Assembly (NCBI GenBank): GCA_013397865.1
Contig: VZTI01002794.1
Location: 266,690-330,689 of the forward strand
Direction of reading: 5' to 3'
Length of the DNA stretch: 64,000 nucleotides
From: Struthidea cinerea
Taxonomy: Eukaryota > Chordata > Aves > Passeriformes > Corcoracidae
The translations under genes were made by a program, and so were the position numbers. Shown one piece after another: positions 12,952 through 24,689 of the stretch; position 1 is the first letter of the stretch, and every line of letters begins with the position of its first letter. Below the pieces are notes generated by a model. That model saw nothing but the letters and a program-made list of their open reading frames with translations, was not told where the DNA came from and made no database searches.

Positions 12952-14009
12952 AAGATTTCAGTTTCCAAGACTGGCAGCCAGCACCTCATAGCAGTAGTCA
13001 ATTACCGTGAAAACAAAGATGCACTGTGCTGTGGATATGCTTGCACTGTTCGATACACTGTCGCATAAGTCAGTAGAAAAATAGAGCATGTATGGACTTT
13101 AATGAAACTATAGACATAGAAATATGTTCAGAAGCATTCTATTTATTGCAATTAGTAATAGCGTGGGCAAGATAATACAATAATTAGTTCTAACAGTGGT
13201 GTATTATTTACAACTCAGTGATGTTGTTAAGGCAGTTTATGTTTTAAATGAGCTTTGATTGTACCCATAATTACAAAAGAAACCTTCCAAGCCACTAAGA
13301 ATAATATTTTCCTTCCTTGCCCTATGGCTACCATCTGTAGGCCCTTGATATTAAAAATAATTATGAATGCTGTCCACAAAATGGAGGCCAACGTGTATAA
13401 TGAAGAATATGCTTACATAGAGACAGATGAGCCATAAAGAAGCAAGATAATCCTGTGCCTGCTGAAGCTTCTTCATATTTTCTTTCTTTAGGACCAGCTT
13501 CAGTTTGAATGCCTGCCCATATCTGAATAGGCCTGAATTGAGACTAAACATAAATAAAGCCAGAGGTCTGTAGTGAAATCTGATTGTTGTTTTTAACTTT
13601 TGCACAAGAAGTTCTGCTGTTGGCAGTTATCATCCCCCCAGTGCAGATACACAGCTATAAATTTGGCAGTTGGCACAGCTGAAGGGCCAGGACACTCATG
13701 GCACATGAGTTGTGTTTGTTCTCTTAAATGAATGGTGCTGAGAGTGAAAACCTCTGGACTTCAGGTTCTGGAAACAGCAATACACAAATGAATTTATTTT
13801 TATTTTGGGAAAATTAAAATTCAGGAGCAGTTCAGTGTTTAATTAGTTTTTAAGCTCAGAATCTTTTGGTCATGACTCACATAAATTAAGATGCCAGAAC
13901 AGATCCATGTACATATGTACGTATCTAATTTATATGTATGACATATGTTCAATGAATCAAAACTGATGCAATGTAATGTGAAGATTTTTATAGTTCTAGT
14001 GATTTCTGT

Positions 14010-15050
14010 GATGGGATGCAGGCTGAGGTGCTTAACACCTTCTTTGTATCAGTCTTCAGCAGTAAGACCAGTAATTCTCAGGGCAACTGATCCCCTGAGC
14101 TAGACAGGTAGACAAGGTGAGAGAGCAGAATAGATCCCCTGAGATCTAGGAGGAAGTAGTTAGTGACTGGCAGAGCTATTTAGATGGTCACAAGTCCATG
14201 GGACTGGATGGGATCCATCCTAGGGTAATATGGGAGCTGTTTTAAGAGCTTTCTAAGCTGCTCTCCATCATTTATCATCTGTCCTGGCTAACTGGGGAGG
14301 TCCCAGACAGCTGGAGGTTGGCCAATATAATGCCAATACCCAAGAAGGGCTGCAAGGAGGCTTTGGGGAACTTCAGGCTGTCAGCCTGACCTTGGTGCCT
14401 GGCAAGAATATGGAGCACATAATCTTGAGTGGGGTCACACAGCACCTACAGGATGGTTGGGGGATCAGACCCAGCCAGCATAGGTTTAGGAGGGGCAGGT
14501 CCTGCCTGACCAACCTGATCTCCTTTTATGATCAGGTGATTTGCCTGAGGGATTGGGGGAAGACTGTGGATGTTGTCTGCCTCGACTTCAGCAAAGCCTT
14601 TGACACTGTCTCCCACAGCATACTCCCAGAAGAGCTGTCAGCCCACAGCTTGGATGGGTGCACTCTTTGCTGGGTTAAGAACTGGCTGGATTGGCCAGGG
14701 CCAGAGAATGGTGGGGAATGGTGCTGCATCCAGTTGGCAGCCAGTCACTGGTGGTGTCCCCCAGGGATCAGTGTTGGGCCCAGTCCTGTTTAATATCTTC
14801 ACTGATGATCCGGATGAGGGGATTTACCCTTAGTAAATTGGTGAATGACACCAAGTTGTACAGCAATGTTGATCTACTGGAGGGCAGAGGTCTCTACAGA
14901 GGGACCTGGCAGGCTGGGTTGATGGACTGACACCCAGTGGCATGAGGTTCAACAAGACCAAGTGCCAGATCCTCCACTCAGGTCACGACAACCCCATGCA
15001 GAGCTACAGGCTGGGGAAGAGTGGCTGGGAAGTGGCCCAGTAGAAGAGGA
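14010..15050 (+). mobile_element. CR1 LINE fragment with reverse-transcriptase coding remnant
   Basis: About 1 kb matching the CR1 (chicken repeat 1) non-LTR retrotransposon in sense orientation. The translation includes R-P-S-Q-H-R-F-R-R-G-R-S-C-L-T-N-L and C-L-D-F-S-K-A-F-D-T-V-S-H, both typical of the CR1 reverse-transcriptase fingers and palm. Downstream come the 'ggtgtcccccagggatc' block (G-V-P-Q-G-S) and 'gttcaacaagaccaagtgcc'. Reading frames shift and end early, so it is not functional. It is truncated at both ends and stops abruptly near 15050. Its higher GC content stands out from the surrounding intron. Confidence 0.92.
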
Positions 15051-15133
15051 TACCTTTCCTGAGATACCTGATAGAAGAAAGTCTTTTAGAGAAGTATGTT
15101 TTTAAGAGTAACAATAACACAAATTCACAGTTC
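15051..15133 (+). repeat. direct repeat, copy A
   Basis: Copy A starts 'tacctttcctgagatacctg' exactly where the CR1 fragment ends, and finishes with 'acaaattcacag'. It closely matches copy B at 15882-15964, with only scattered substitutions and small indels over about 83 bp. Confidence 0.8.
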
Positions 15134-15881
15134 CTCAATTGTAGGGCCAAAAAATGAACACAGTACTTAAGCCAAACCTATGTTTTAAATTTACACTTTA
15201 AAAAAAAAAAAATTTCTAAATTTACGCAAGGCATTTTTGTGTCTGAGAGATTACTTAATGATGAAAAAGTTTGCAAATCGTGGAAGACCCATTTAAAACA
15301 CTGCATACTGTCTATGTGTCTTAATTCAGGGCGTAAGTAAAGCTATTGAATGGAGTTTGCAATATTTTTCTAACTTGGGGATTTCCTGTGGTTAGTGCCT
15401 ATTTCAAAACTATATTTATTTTCTTGAGTAAATTTTCTATGAAGAAATATATGTGATGCTGTAAGAATTAAGTCTTTCGGTGTAAAATGTTGGCTTTTAC
15501 TTCAAGGCCTTGGTCAGATCTTGTTTTGATAGGGAAAAAGTTATTTGAAACTGGTAGTAGAATGTTCATATGCATGTTACTGGACACCTACTGCTAGCTT
15601 TCATTAGTTTTCAAAGTAGCGACACCATATGTCTTTTGCTGTGAGTAACATAAGTTAAAATGGCCTCCAAAATAAAATAAATTGTGGATTAAAACTGGAG
15701 AGAAGGTGTTTCCTCTGATGAGAAACACTGTGGAATTTATCATGTGGCCAATCCTTCTTGAATACTATTCTTTAAAGTTAGGTCACTAATTAAGTCAGTA
15801 GATAATCCTGAAAAAATTGAAGAAGTAGTGAACACAAATCTAGTAAGCAAATTTAGTAACATTCCACAGGAAGTTTGAATG

Positions 15882-15964
15882 TACCTTTTCTGAGATACCT
15901 GATAGAACAGAAAGATTTTAGGGAAGTGTGTTTTTAAGAGTAACATTAATACAAATTCACAGTT
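15882..15964 (+). repeat. direct repeat, copy B
   Basis: Partner of copy A, about 830 bp downstream in the same orientation. It starts 'taccttttctgagatacctg' and ends 'acaaattcacag'. I do not recognise it as a known element; flanking sequence outside the pair is unrelated. Confidence 0.8.
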
Positions 15965-16627
15965 GCAATTCAGTTTCTCATGGGCTTTTCAAAACATTCA
16001 CTTTCTTCAGAATTCGAGTTCTTGGTTCACGGTTGTCAAATTCAAACACATCTCTTAACAATTATTATTTTATATGCAGTAGTACTTATTTTGTAATTGC
16101 ATGTTATTTTAAACTCACTCAAAAATCTTCTTTCTGTTATGTTATAGTACTATGCATTTTAAAAAGTGAGGAAACATTTTGAAGCTTCTCTTAGTTGTCC
16201 TAATTAATCTGTAGTTCTTTCTAAGTAATAATTAAGGTATTTTTTAAAAAGAACTTCTGTGATGAGTAGCCTTTTCAGATGAGATTTGTCATATGGGAAG
16301 TGGAGGCAGCCTTCAGTCCCTAAGGCAAGGTTGTGGTGTTGGGGCAGGTTAAGCCAGGAACACGTCAGGTTTAGATGATGGTCACCAGGATTAGGCACAG
16401 CTCAGTGATTGCCATGCAGATCCACTGCAAGAAGAAAAAACCAAGGTTGAACCAGGAAGTCACTTGATGGATCCTGGTCCAGGGTTAATACGAAAATTTG
16501 TATATGTGTACCTCAGAATGTAGACACAGGGGATCCTGTTGTGTTCATTGCTCACATAATGGCAGATCTGAGTTGGAAGCCTGTGCCTCGTGGCTTCTAT
16601 TCCATTTTGCATAGGCTGTTTTATCAT

Positions 16628-16818
16628 GGAAGCACAGAATAAGCAAAACTGGAAGGAACCCATCAGGATCGTCGAGTCCAACTCCTGGGCCTGCATAGGA
16701 CACCCAAAGCATCACACCGTGGGCCTGAGAGCATTGTCCAAACACTTCTTGAACTCTGTCAGGCTTGGTGCTGTGACCACTGCTCTGGGGAGCCTGTTCA
16801 GTGCCCAGCCACCGTCTG
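16628..16818 (-). mobile_element. CR1 LINE 3'-end fragment
   Basis: The + strand reads 'aactggaaggaacccatcag', 'gtcgagtccaactcctgg' and 'ctctgtcaggcttggtgctg', the reverse complement of the CR1 3' region just before its terminal repeats. About 190 bp remain. It is related to the fragment at 2171-2288 and probably the same subfamily. Confidence 0.88.
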
Positions 16819-16896
16819 TTGTTTTTGAATAGTAACCAGTATTTAATATGTCAGAGCTCTGGTAGCAACCTGGCCAGTCAGTCAGGGAAAACGTGG

Positions 16897-16924
16897 TCAG
16901 ATCCATCAGTCAGTCAGTCAATCA
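16897..16924. repeat. short (CAGT)n tract
   Basis: About five near-perfect CAGT units sit in intron 6 just after the CR1 fragment, with another short CAGT cluster about 25 bp upstream. No function is apparent. Confidence 0.6.
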
Positions 16925-18540
16925 AAGTGGCCTTAGTTTTGAAAATGGAACTTGGCTGGAGAAAAATACGAAGTAACAGTGGTTTTAGCAATGGATGGGC
17001 TGAATCTAACTAGCTGCTTTCTAACTTCCAAGTTCTTGAGATTCTGATCTGATTTACACTGTGACCGTTAAAAGGCAGTAAGTATTGCCAGACTTGTCAG
17101 TCCTTTCAAAGTATACTTGGAGATCCTCAAAGTACCTCCTCATGGTACCTTGGGACTGTGTAATTGCTGCTACCCCTTGGATTTCTGTAGAGCTGCACTT
17201 GTGCATTACAGCATGATACTAGATTCTGGCACTACTACTCAGTTAACAGGCCCTTTTTTGTCTGAGCTCTGTTTGGACTCACGCAGTGAGACTTCATGAA
17301 GGTGAAAGAGATGCTATATCTGGCATGTTCTTTCACTTTTTGATGATTGTATCTTAACCACTTAAGCTTGTACGTACATACCAAAAACCCACTTGATATA
17401 ATGGTTCATTTGTATTCTCTGCTGTGAAATATATTACCAACAGCTTAGTGATATATTTAATTTTAGCATTAAGAGCAATATAATGAAAATTTAGCATAAA
17501 TTTTAGCTCTGGAATTTTCACCTTGACTTTTTAAATTGTATTAATGCTTGAAGATTTTTGAAAACTTGCATATATTTCTGAAGGAAGGGAGAATGTCTTA
17601 ATATATAGTATTTAAAATGAAGCCTCACTGGAAATTGCTGAGAAATTTCTATTAAATCAGATCTGCTATTTAAAAGAATACAGCTGCAAGTATAGTTGCT
17701 TTATTACCTCAAACTTTTGAGTGAACTCTTATGTCTGTTGAATTCTGAATATGAATTCTTTTTGAATTCAAAATTTCCCTTTATAAATGATTTGTTAATC
17801 TGTTACACTATTTTAATAGTAATACGGGTTTTATATTAAATATATACTTATTTTAGATTGAGAAAATAATCTATACATACTTTAATGAAATGACATACTT
17901 ATTATTGCAGAATAATGTCCTTTCATCTGACTTGATGTGATAGTTTTGTTATGTGTGCTTATTTTCCTATTTCTATTTTCTTTTCTTGGTTTTGTGGGGG
18001 TGGGGGTGGGGTTTGTTTCCTTTTTGTTGGTGCTTTATTCTGGTAATCTGATTAACTGAAAAAATGTCAAAAATAAAGTTTGATGTGATTTTGCGCTAAA
18101 ATAGTTTTTGACATGTTTGTGTTATAACTCCCAATGTACTTATCTGTGTTTATCATTACTATGTCAGATTGATGAAATAACACATAATGGAGGCATGCTG
18201 ATTGTGTTTTTTTTGAGTGAAGTACTAGTTATAATTGTGGGCTGCTGGTGCAATTGTGAGCGGACACAGAGGCTGATAGCGACAGAGCTCCTGGAGGAGG
18301 GCTGGGTAGGGTATACCCTGAATGGACCTTGACATCCTGAATTGATCCTGGGGTCATTTCTCCCCGTTGGGGACTGCCCACTTGCTAGCATTTGTCAAGA
18401 GAAAATGCCAAGTAAGGAGGTTCCCATAAAAGGAGCATTATGTGTTTGGAAAGGGAAAAGAAAACTTTGTGGTGCTGTTGTTATTATTATCTAAGACTGG
18501 TACTATTGAAGTTCCAGGAAGTGGCACTTTCATTCCTTCC

Positions 18541-18600
18541 CCCACCCCTTTTCTTTCCTTCATTTCTTCTTTCCTTCTTTCCTTCTTTCTTTCTCTGTTA
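18541..18600. repeat. polypyrimidine (TTCC/TTTC)n microsatellite
   Basis: An imperfect TTCC/TTTC repeat of about 60 bp in intron 6, almost pure pyrimidine on the + strand. Tracts like this vary in length between individuals. Confidence 0.85.
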
Positions 18601-19719
18601 ACAGGGTAGAGACAGAAAGGTTTGTCGTGTACTTTGGGTAAGTGCAGTGAACTGTGGTTTGTCTTCAGTGAATCGATGCTTTGTTTTATGAGTGATTAGT
18701 TTGGACAGAATCTGTCAATAATTGCTTTTCCTCTCAGGAATCATATCTCCTGCATCTTTTCAGACAATGCTTGCTTGCCCTTTGGTTTTTAATTTGATGG
18801 CATGGGTTTCTGGCTTGAAGGCTTATTTAGGATTTGTGAATGATGAAAGTTATTAATGCATGACTCGGTGTTTGATATTCCTGCGCTTGATTGCAATAAT
18901 GGATCAGTTGTCTTAAACGGCCAGAACTACAATTTGTCCCACCTAAATGCCTGAGCTGACTAGAACTGTAGAGAAGTTTTCTGTGGTCAAAGATGAACAG
19001 TTATCTTTCTTTTTGAGTGACATACCTTTAATTTGTGTTAACACAAGTTATTGTGTCTGCTGGTGTATTTTTTTAAATATTCAATAAACATGACATACTA
19101 CCCTTTTAAACAGGTATTTCCTGTTTGTTCATTGAATTTTTCTTCCAGAAAACATGGAAGATGCACAGGAATCTGAATTAATAAACCAACATTTAATAAT
19201 CTATATCAAAACCATCAGTCTGAAGGCACATTCTTTATGCATCTTTCAGTAGTAGTTTTTCTTGCATTTTTAATGGAATGAACTTAAAAAAAAGTAATTG
19301 AAAATTAACATCTGAGGAAATTAATGCAAGAAATATAATCTCTCTTTTTTTAAGTGATTTTGGATCATCTCTTATGTTTTGATCCAAATACAAAGTAATG
19401 CTGAATGTGACTCTAAATTTTTAGTGCACAGTTTTATTTCTTTTCCTTTGTGTTGTGTGCATGTATGACTAAAAACCCCGGAACTATCAACTATAAAAAA
19501 TAATCAGAAAACAGTTACTTCAGAAACAAAGGTTGGGGTTTTTTTTGAAAATGAATGGAACCCACTGATGTGTCTTTCTGAATTTATATAATCTTTGTCG
19601 GTTATTGTTTTAATAATTTATTCATAACATTTATCAGGTTTCTGACGTCCTTCACTTAGATGTGTATTTACTTACTAAAAAGAACCATCAGTCAAAAAAA
19701 CCCTTTTTTCCTTTCCCAG

Positions 19720-19846
19720 GGTCAGTGTGGAAAATCAAATACTGAAATATGGGTTTACTACTTGTGAAATTACTATTTTGGAAAATGATGATCCTGGAGG
19801 AGTGTTTGAATTTTCTCCCTCTTCCAGAGGTCCCTACAGTATCAAG
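19720..19846 (+). CDS. ADGRV1: ADGRV1 exon 7 of window (end of R5, start of R6)
   Basis: 127 bp, phase 2 to 0. It completes R5 with V-S-V-E-N-Q-I-L-K and the linker L-E-N-D-D-P-G-G-V-F-E-F, then opens R6 with S-S-R-G-P-Y-S-I-K. The acceptor is CCCAG. The next intron is very short for this gene (89 bp, 19847-19935). Confidence 0.94.
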
Positions 19847-19935
19847 GTAGCTATCTGAATAACTTCTCTCAGTCATTATGGACAAATAAATCTTACCAGT
19901 GTGTAAGTAAAATGCTGGGTTTTCTTTTTTTACAG

Positions 19936-20121
19936 GAAGGGGATTCTGTCGAACTGCAGATTGTCCGCAGCAGAGGGACCCTTGTCGGGCAGTTTCTGCG
20001 ATACACTGTAGAACCAAGGGACAATAATGAGTTTTACGGAAGCACAGGAATTCTGGAATTTAAGCCTGGGGAAAGAGAAATTATAATTACTCTTTTGACA
20101 AGGATGGATGGGATTCCAGAG
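19936..20121 (+). CDS. ADGRV1: ADGRV1 exon 8 of window (R6, first half)
   Basis: 186 bp, phase 0 to 0. It encodes E-G-D-S-V-E-L-Q-I-V-R-S-R-G-T and the strand G-I-L-E-F-K-P-G-E-R-E of R6. The calcium motif is weakened to T-R-M-D-G-I-P-E rather than D-D-D-x-P-E. The donor GAG|GTAGAA is poor against consensus. The next intron (666 bp) has nothing recognisable. Confidence 0.94.
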
Positions 20122-20787
20122 GTAGAAATGAAAATTTTCCACTCTTCAAATTGTTTTCACAGCGTAACAGTTTGTCACTTATTAAAACATAGGAAAATAA
20201 ATAGGAACAGAACAAGTATGCAGTGCTTTTCTACGGAATGTATTCCCAGTCTCCAAACCAGGGATGCCTGGATAACTAGAAGGTATCTTTGGCTTTAATA
20301 GGCCTCAGTGGATTTTTATTTTATGTAAATTGAAACTTATTTTTGCATCCATATGAGTTTTTGGCATCTGTTTGTAGAGTGCGACTGTTTAATTGAGCTC
20401 TGTATGAACAACCACTTTCTTCTTGTTTCTTTTTTGGTAAATACCTGCTAGTTGAACTCAGTGCTCCCCAGTCTACACCAATGTTTGCTGTATAGATGCA
20501 AAGATTAAATACTTGTTTTAGTGTTCCATGATGCACCTCCTGTGAGTGTTTTGTCAAGAAATATATGAAGTACAAGGTCGCATTAGATTAATAACGCAAG
20601 CTGAAACATTATTTTTAAATTAGCTTAATGTCAGTGGTTTTAAGATCTTTGCTTTCACTGCTACGGATGACAAAGACGTACAAAACCATTGTGCATGTAG
20701 AAAGCGTGTGTAATTTTCTTTTGTTGAAATTGTCCTCTCTTTCTGCTGAACAAATATTTTTATTCTGACTGAGTTTCCCTCTTCCAG

Positions 20788-20968
20788 CTGGATGAAGAAT
20801 ATGCTGTTGTACTCAGTGGCTACAGTGAAATGGCAGGCAAGCTGGGGAATGCTACAAGGGTCAATATAACCATTTTGAAGAATGATGATCCACATGGTGT
20901 CATTCAGTTTCTACTTGATGAATTATCAGTAACAATAAAGGAAAGTAAAGGAGAAATCGTCTACGCTG
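20788..20968 (+). CDS. ADGRV1: ADGRV1 exon 9 of window (end of R6, start of R7)
   Basis: 181 bp, phase 0 to 1. It opens L-D-E-E-Y-A-V-V-L-S, completing the acidic motif of R6, and ends that repeat with I-L-K-N-D-D-P-H-G-V-I-Q-F. R7 begins with L-S-V-T-I-K-E-S-K-G-E. The last codon is split G|CC (Ala). The next intron (585 bp) has nothing recognisable. Confidence 0.94.
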
Positions 20969-21553
20969 GTAATTCTTTTTATTAGAGTTACTGCTTTCTC
21001 TTCTGTCTGCTCCTGCAAGGCTTCTTTTTCCTACTTCACCTTCGTAGGACAATGCCTGCCTCAAGTCTCTGCTCAGGAGTTTCCAGGAGGGTACAGTATC
21101 AGCATGATGAGCAGTGGAGATTAGTGCAGAGGAGGATGGGCCTTGAAAGCCATAGGGATCAATCCAGTAAAAATATAGCTGGGGAATATACCAGACAGGA
21201 GGGACAGAGAATTAATTTATGTGCAAGGTACAGCCTCACGGTAGCAGTTCTGCCTGGCAAGCATGAGGAATCAGGTGCTATGTGAGAGAAGAATGAGCTA
21301 AATTTTCATGTGTGTGGCTTCAATTTATCTATCTCTATTGTATCAACAGAGTTGATAAAAATTTTAACTGCTGTAATGGTCTATCATTGCAGGGCATTTT
21401 GTGTAGGTCTCTCAAGTATTATTAGTTTGGCAAGAAGTGGATTTACTTACTGTTTCCTTTCATTTATCTTTGTTTCAGCTTTGCTGACCTTTTTGGTTTT
21501 GACATATGTTTTTCTGGAGACACACGCTGACTGTACATGTTTGTATTTTGTAG

Positions 21554-21717
21554 CCTCTTACAGAGTGGTAAGAAACCAAGGAAACTATGGCAATGTTAGT
21601 GTGTCCTGGATTGTTGACCCAGCATGTACCAATGACATCTATCCAGAACAAGGGACTGTTTTCTTTGATAATCTGGAGTTTTCAAAAAATGTCACAATTT
21701 ACTCTCTACCGGATGAG
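21554..21717 (+). CDS. ADGRV1: ADGRV1 exon 10 of window (R7, middle)
   Basis: 164 bp, phase 1 to 0. It encodes Y-R-V-V-R-N-Q-G-N-Y-G-N-V-S-V-S-W, then the strand Q-G-T-V-F-F-D-N, and stops inside the calcium motif at L-P-D-E. Frame continuity picks the acceptor TTGTAG at 21552-21553. The next intron (641 bp) is AT-rich. Confidence 0.94.
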
Positions 21718-22358
21718 GTAATCATTTTTACAGTGTTTTTATGTAAATATGTGGAATGAAGAGTAAGTGCGGTTTAAGAAAAAGCTCTTCTTTTTAAGAA
21801 CATGATAATTTTTTGTGAGAAAAATCAGAATACTTGGATGAAAGTGAGTTTACTTAAGTAAATAATAAAAGAATTTGAGACAGTGTGCATATCTCTAAAC
21901 AAAAAAAGTGAGAATCTGTCTGTAGTCAAGTGTGGTTAAATTATAATAATAAGTAAACCACTTGTTTTGATAGCAAGAATCCTCATTTTATATTTTTGCT
22001 GCTGATATATTTGAAGTAAGATAAGAAAGAATGAGAATAATTAGTAATAAATAAATAAATATAGTGGGAAAAGTAAGTTGTATCAACACAATGTATCAGC
22101 ATGAGGAAACTGCAAGATAACTTTTGGATCATCTGTACAGTAGTAAAGATGAGGGGATTTATTTACAAGGATTTTGGGCTGATTATTTTTGTGTAAGTGT
22201 ATGAACTGTCATTTGTCATCCCTCTTGACACGCTTATGAATCAATAAATAAACAACAACGTGCAGAAACCCTGGTTTGTTAACCTCCTCAGCTGTTCATT
22301 TTAATTACTTCATTGTTTTGTATGCAAGAAATTAATTTCTCAATACTTTGTCATTCAG

Positions 22359-22482
22359 GTACCTGAAGAGATGGAGGTATTCATAATCAGATTATTCAAT
22401 GCCACTGGTGGAGCCAGACTGGGCAATATAACCAGTGCATTTTTACAAATTACAAGGAATGATGATCCCATTTATTTTGCAG
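22359..22482 (+). CDS. ADGRV1: ADGRV1 exon 11 of window (end of R7)
   Basis: 124 bp, phase 0 to 1. It resumes the R7 calcium motif with V-P-E-E-M-E-V-F, then N-A-T-G-G-A-R-L-G-N-I-T and the linker T-R-N-D-D-P-I-Y-F, where the usual glycine after D-D-P-x is absent. The next intron (403 bp) begins with three near-copies of 'ggttttaaattggtttta'-type sequence and has an internal T-run. Confidence 0.94.
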
Positions 22483-22488
22483 GTTAGA

Positions 22489-22528
22489 AATTGGTTTTAA
22501 ATTGGTTTTAACTGGTTTTAAATTTTGA
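22489..22528. repeat. short tandem repeat of an ATTGGTTTTAA-like unit
   Basis: Three imperfect units (attggttttaa, attggttttaa, ctggttttaa) lie just inside the 5' end of intron 11, a few bases after the splice donor. Confidence 0.7.
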
Positions 22529-22885
22529 ATGCATATTCTACCCCAAAAAGATTTTTATTGACAGAGTAGGTTATTGAAAAAATCTGAATCCTAGTGGAGC
22601 TAGTGTTGCAAGATGCACTTTTTTTGGTTGCATTTGCTCTTCTTTTTTTTTTTTAACTTCAGAATTTTCTCTCATTTTATGTCATTATTCTTGTTGGTGA
22701 CTCTGGGATTGGTTAGGTGGCTAATGACAACAAGATTCTCTTCTACCTGCAAGTATTTCCCTGCCTCTACTACATGTGCCTTCTCTTTCCCTGAGGTGAA
22801 GGTTCCTCTTGTGGAGGATTAGGTGAATAGGCCACGTGCAAAAATCTCAGACTTGAACTTGAATTTATTGCTTGTGTGTTTTCAG

Positions 22886-23152
22886 AACCTCTGACAGTGA
22901 GCGTTACAGAAGGGAGTGTAGCAAACTTTACAGTCCTAAGGAATGGATCTGCTGATGCTGTTGTTGCTGTTCAGTATATTACTGTCAATGGAGATGCAAC
23001 AGCTGAAGAGGGAGACTTTGTTCCCAGTGGAAAGAACAGTGTCATTCTTTTTGGTGTTGGAGAAAGAGAGCAGAACTTATCTGTGTATATTAATGATGAT
23101 GATACCCCTGAAACTGATGAAGTATTTTATATCTTCCTTTTGAATTCAACAG
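22886..23152 (+). CDS. ADGRV1: ADGRV1 exon 12 of window (R8, most of the repeat)
   Basis: 267 bp, phase 1 to 1, so skipping it would keep the frame. It encodes almost a whole Calx-beta unit: V-S-V-T-E-G-S-V-A-N-F-T, V-L-R-N-G-S, an atypical G-D-A-T-A-E-E-G-D-F loop, and calcium motif N-D-D-D-T-P-E-T-D-E. It ends at L-L-N-S-T-G. The next intron (1,410 bp) has an A-run near 23775 and nothing else notable. Confidence 0.95.
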
Positions 23153-24562
23153 GTAAAGTAATGATTTAATGTATATTTAGTAACTCTCTTTTTCTTTTTT
23201 TGTCTGTTTTTTGCCAGCTTGTTCTTATCATAAAGCAATGTATAAATGCCAGGCATTGTATGAATAAAGTTTGCTTCAACATTTCTATAAGATTTCTGTG
23301 TAGTGTGTTTGGATTTTGATCTTGAATTGTTTAATTGGAAACAAAAATTGAATTATACAGCTGAAACTGTCCTGCAAAAGTAACTGGAGTTAAAATCTCT
23401 TTCCAAATACTCCAAATTAAATGGGTGTTTTACTCATCAATAAGAAAAGAAAAGCTAAATATAAGAAATAGGTAATTTTTCTCAGTTATCTGATTATAAG
23501 GTAGTTCATGTGTTTCCTGAGGCCAGCTAGAATTCACTCTGATACTGAGCTTTCTTACAGAACATCAACTTCATGGAAATCACTGGACAAAGCCATTCTT
23601 CTCCCATCTTAAATTTTCTCTTCAGTGATCCCTTTCTACTTCACTAACTTTTTTCAGGATCTGCTGGTATTTTCTTTTACCATTCTATTGGAAACATGAT
23701 GTCTTTCCTCCTGGCACGCATTCCTACCAGAATGGGCAAAATACAGAATATTTCTAGATGCACTCCTGAAAGCAAAAAAAAAAAAAACAAAGTATTTATT
23801 ATTTTTCTTTATTTGATCTGTTGCATATATTGGCCTTGATTGTTACATCCCTTTTGAAAATTATGTTGGAGTGTTGTACCTCTGAGAAAATACAAATAGA
23901 GGTATATGAAGTTAAAACCATAAACATATTGTTCATTTTGGAATAAAAACAAGTCTAGTGCTCTTGGAAAGGGTGTAAGCTAGAATGGGGATGGAAACAT
24001 AATGTACCTCTGTGGACATAAAGAGGTGTTGAAATGTCCCTCCTGTGCTAATATACACACAGAAATGCTACTACTTTCCACCTTACTTCACAGGTATCTT
24101 GTATTTTTTCCTTTCAGATAGGCTGTGCTATGGGTATGACTAATCTCTTAGAGATTCTTGTTGCCTGGTATTTAGTTAAAGTGCAATATTTCTGTTCTAG
24201 GCCTAAAGGAGAGCTGGGATCTCTGAATATATATCTTTTGTTTCTGACTTGACCAGTTGATCAAATATGAAGTAGTACTTCTCATACAATCCTTTCTTCT
24301 CAGAATTGCATCATCTCTGGTCGTGTCACATTTTTTTCTGCAAATCTACCTTCTTGCTTGCTGCCGTAGATGCTATTTACGTATTTTTACTCTGATTTTC
24401 TGTTACTGAATATCTCAAATACTGGTTTTCACTGATTGTTTTATCATTGCTTGTTTCTTTCTTTGCATGAAAGCTGTTGGTGTGAGAAGGAAACACATTC
24501 GGTTTTAGAGTTACCTCCATGTCTGATTCCAGTTTTGATGAAATTAATCACCCTCTTTTTAG

Positions 24563-24689
24563 GGGATACTGTTATCTTTAATGCTGGAGTGGCGACAGTT
24601 ATTATTGAAGCAAATGATGATCCTAATGGAATTTTCTCCTTAGAACCTCTAGAGAAGCCAGTGGAAGAAGGAAAAAGTAATACTTTTTT
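24563..24689 (+). CDS. ADGRV1: ADGRV1 exon 13 of window (end of R8, start of R9)
   Basis: 127 bp, phase 1 to 2. It encodes G-V-A-T-V-I-I-E-A-N-D-D-P-N-G-I-F-S-L, the last strand and linker of R8, then R9's first strand K-P-V-E-E-G-K-S. The donor sits in TTTTTT|GTAAGT. The next intron (1,913 bp) is AT-rich with no recognised element. Confidence 0.94.

Larger units (their letters stand above)
11012..19719 (+). other. 8.7-kb intron 6 of window
   Basis: This intron is several times longer than most of its neighbours. It holds a CR1 reverse-transcriptase fragment (about 14.0-15.05 kb), a minus-strand CR1 3' end (about 16.63-16.82 kb), an imperfect direct repeat pair, a 40-bp tandem duplication and a TTCC tract. 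A more GC-rich block at about 18240-18400, with the palindrome AGGGTATACCCT at 18308-18319, is unexplained. I see no cryptic Calx-beta exon in it. Confidence 0.85.

Noticed and set aside
14392..14930. Open frames with reverse-transcriptase similarity
   Set aside because: They belong to the CR1 fragment at 14010-15050. The frame shifts between overlapping ORFs, so they are not a host gene.
17995..18010. G-rich run as a possible G-quadruplex
   Set aside because: Only three G-runs of three or more are present, one short of a standard quadruplex.
21310..21553. Hydrophobic open frame leading into exon 10
   Set aside because: It is intron 9 sequence upstream of the TTGTAG acceptor, which frame and homology require.
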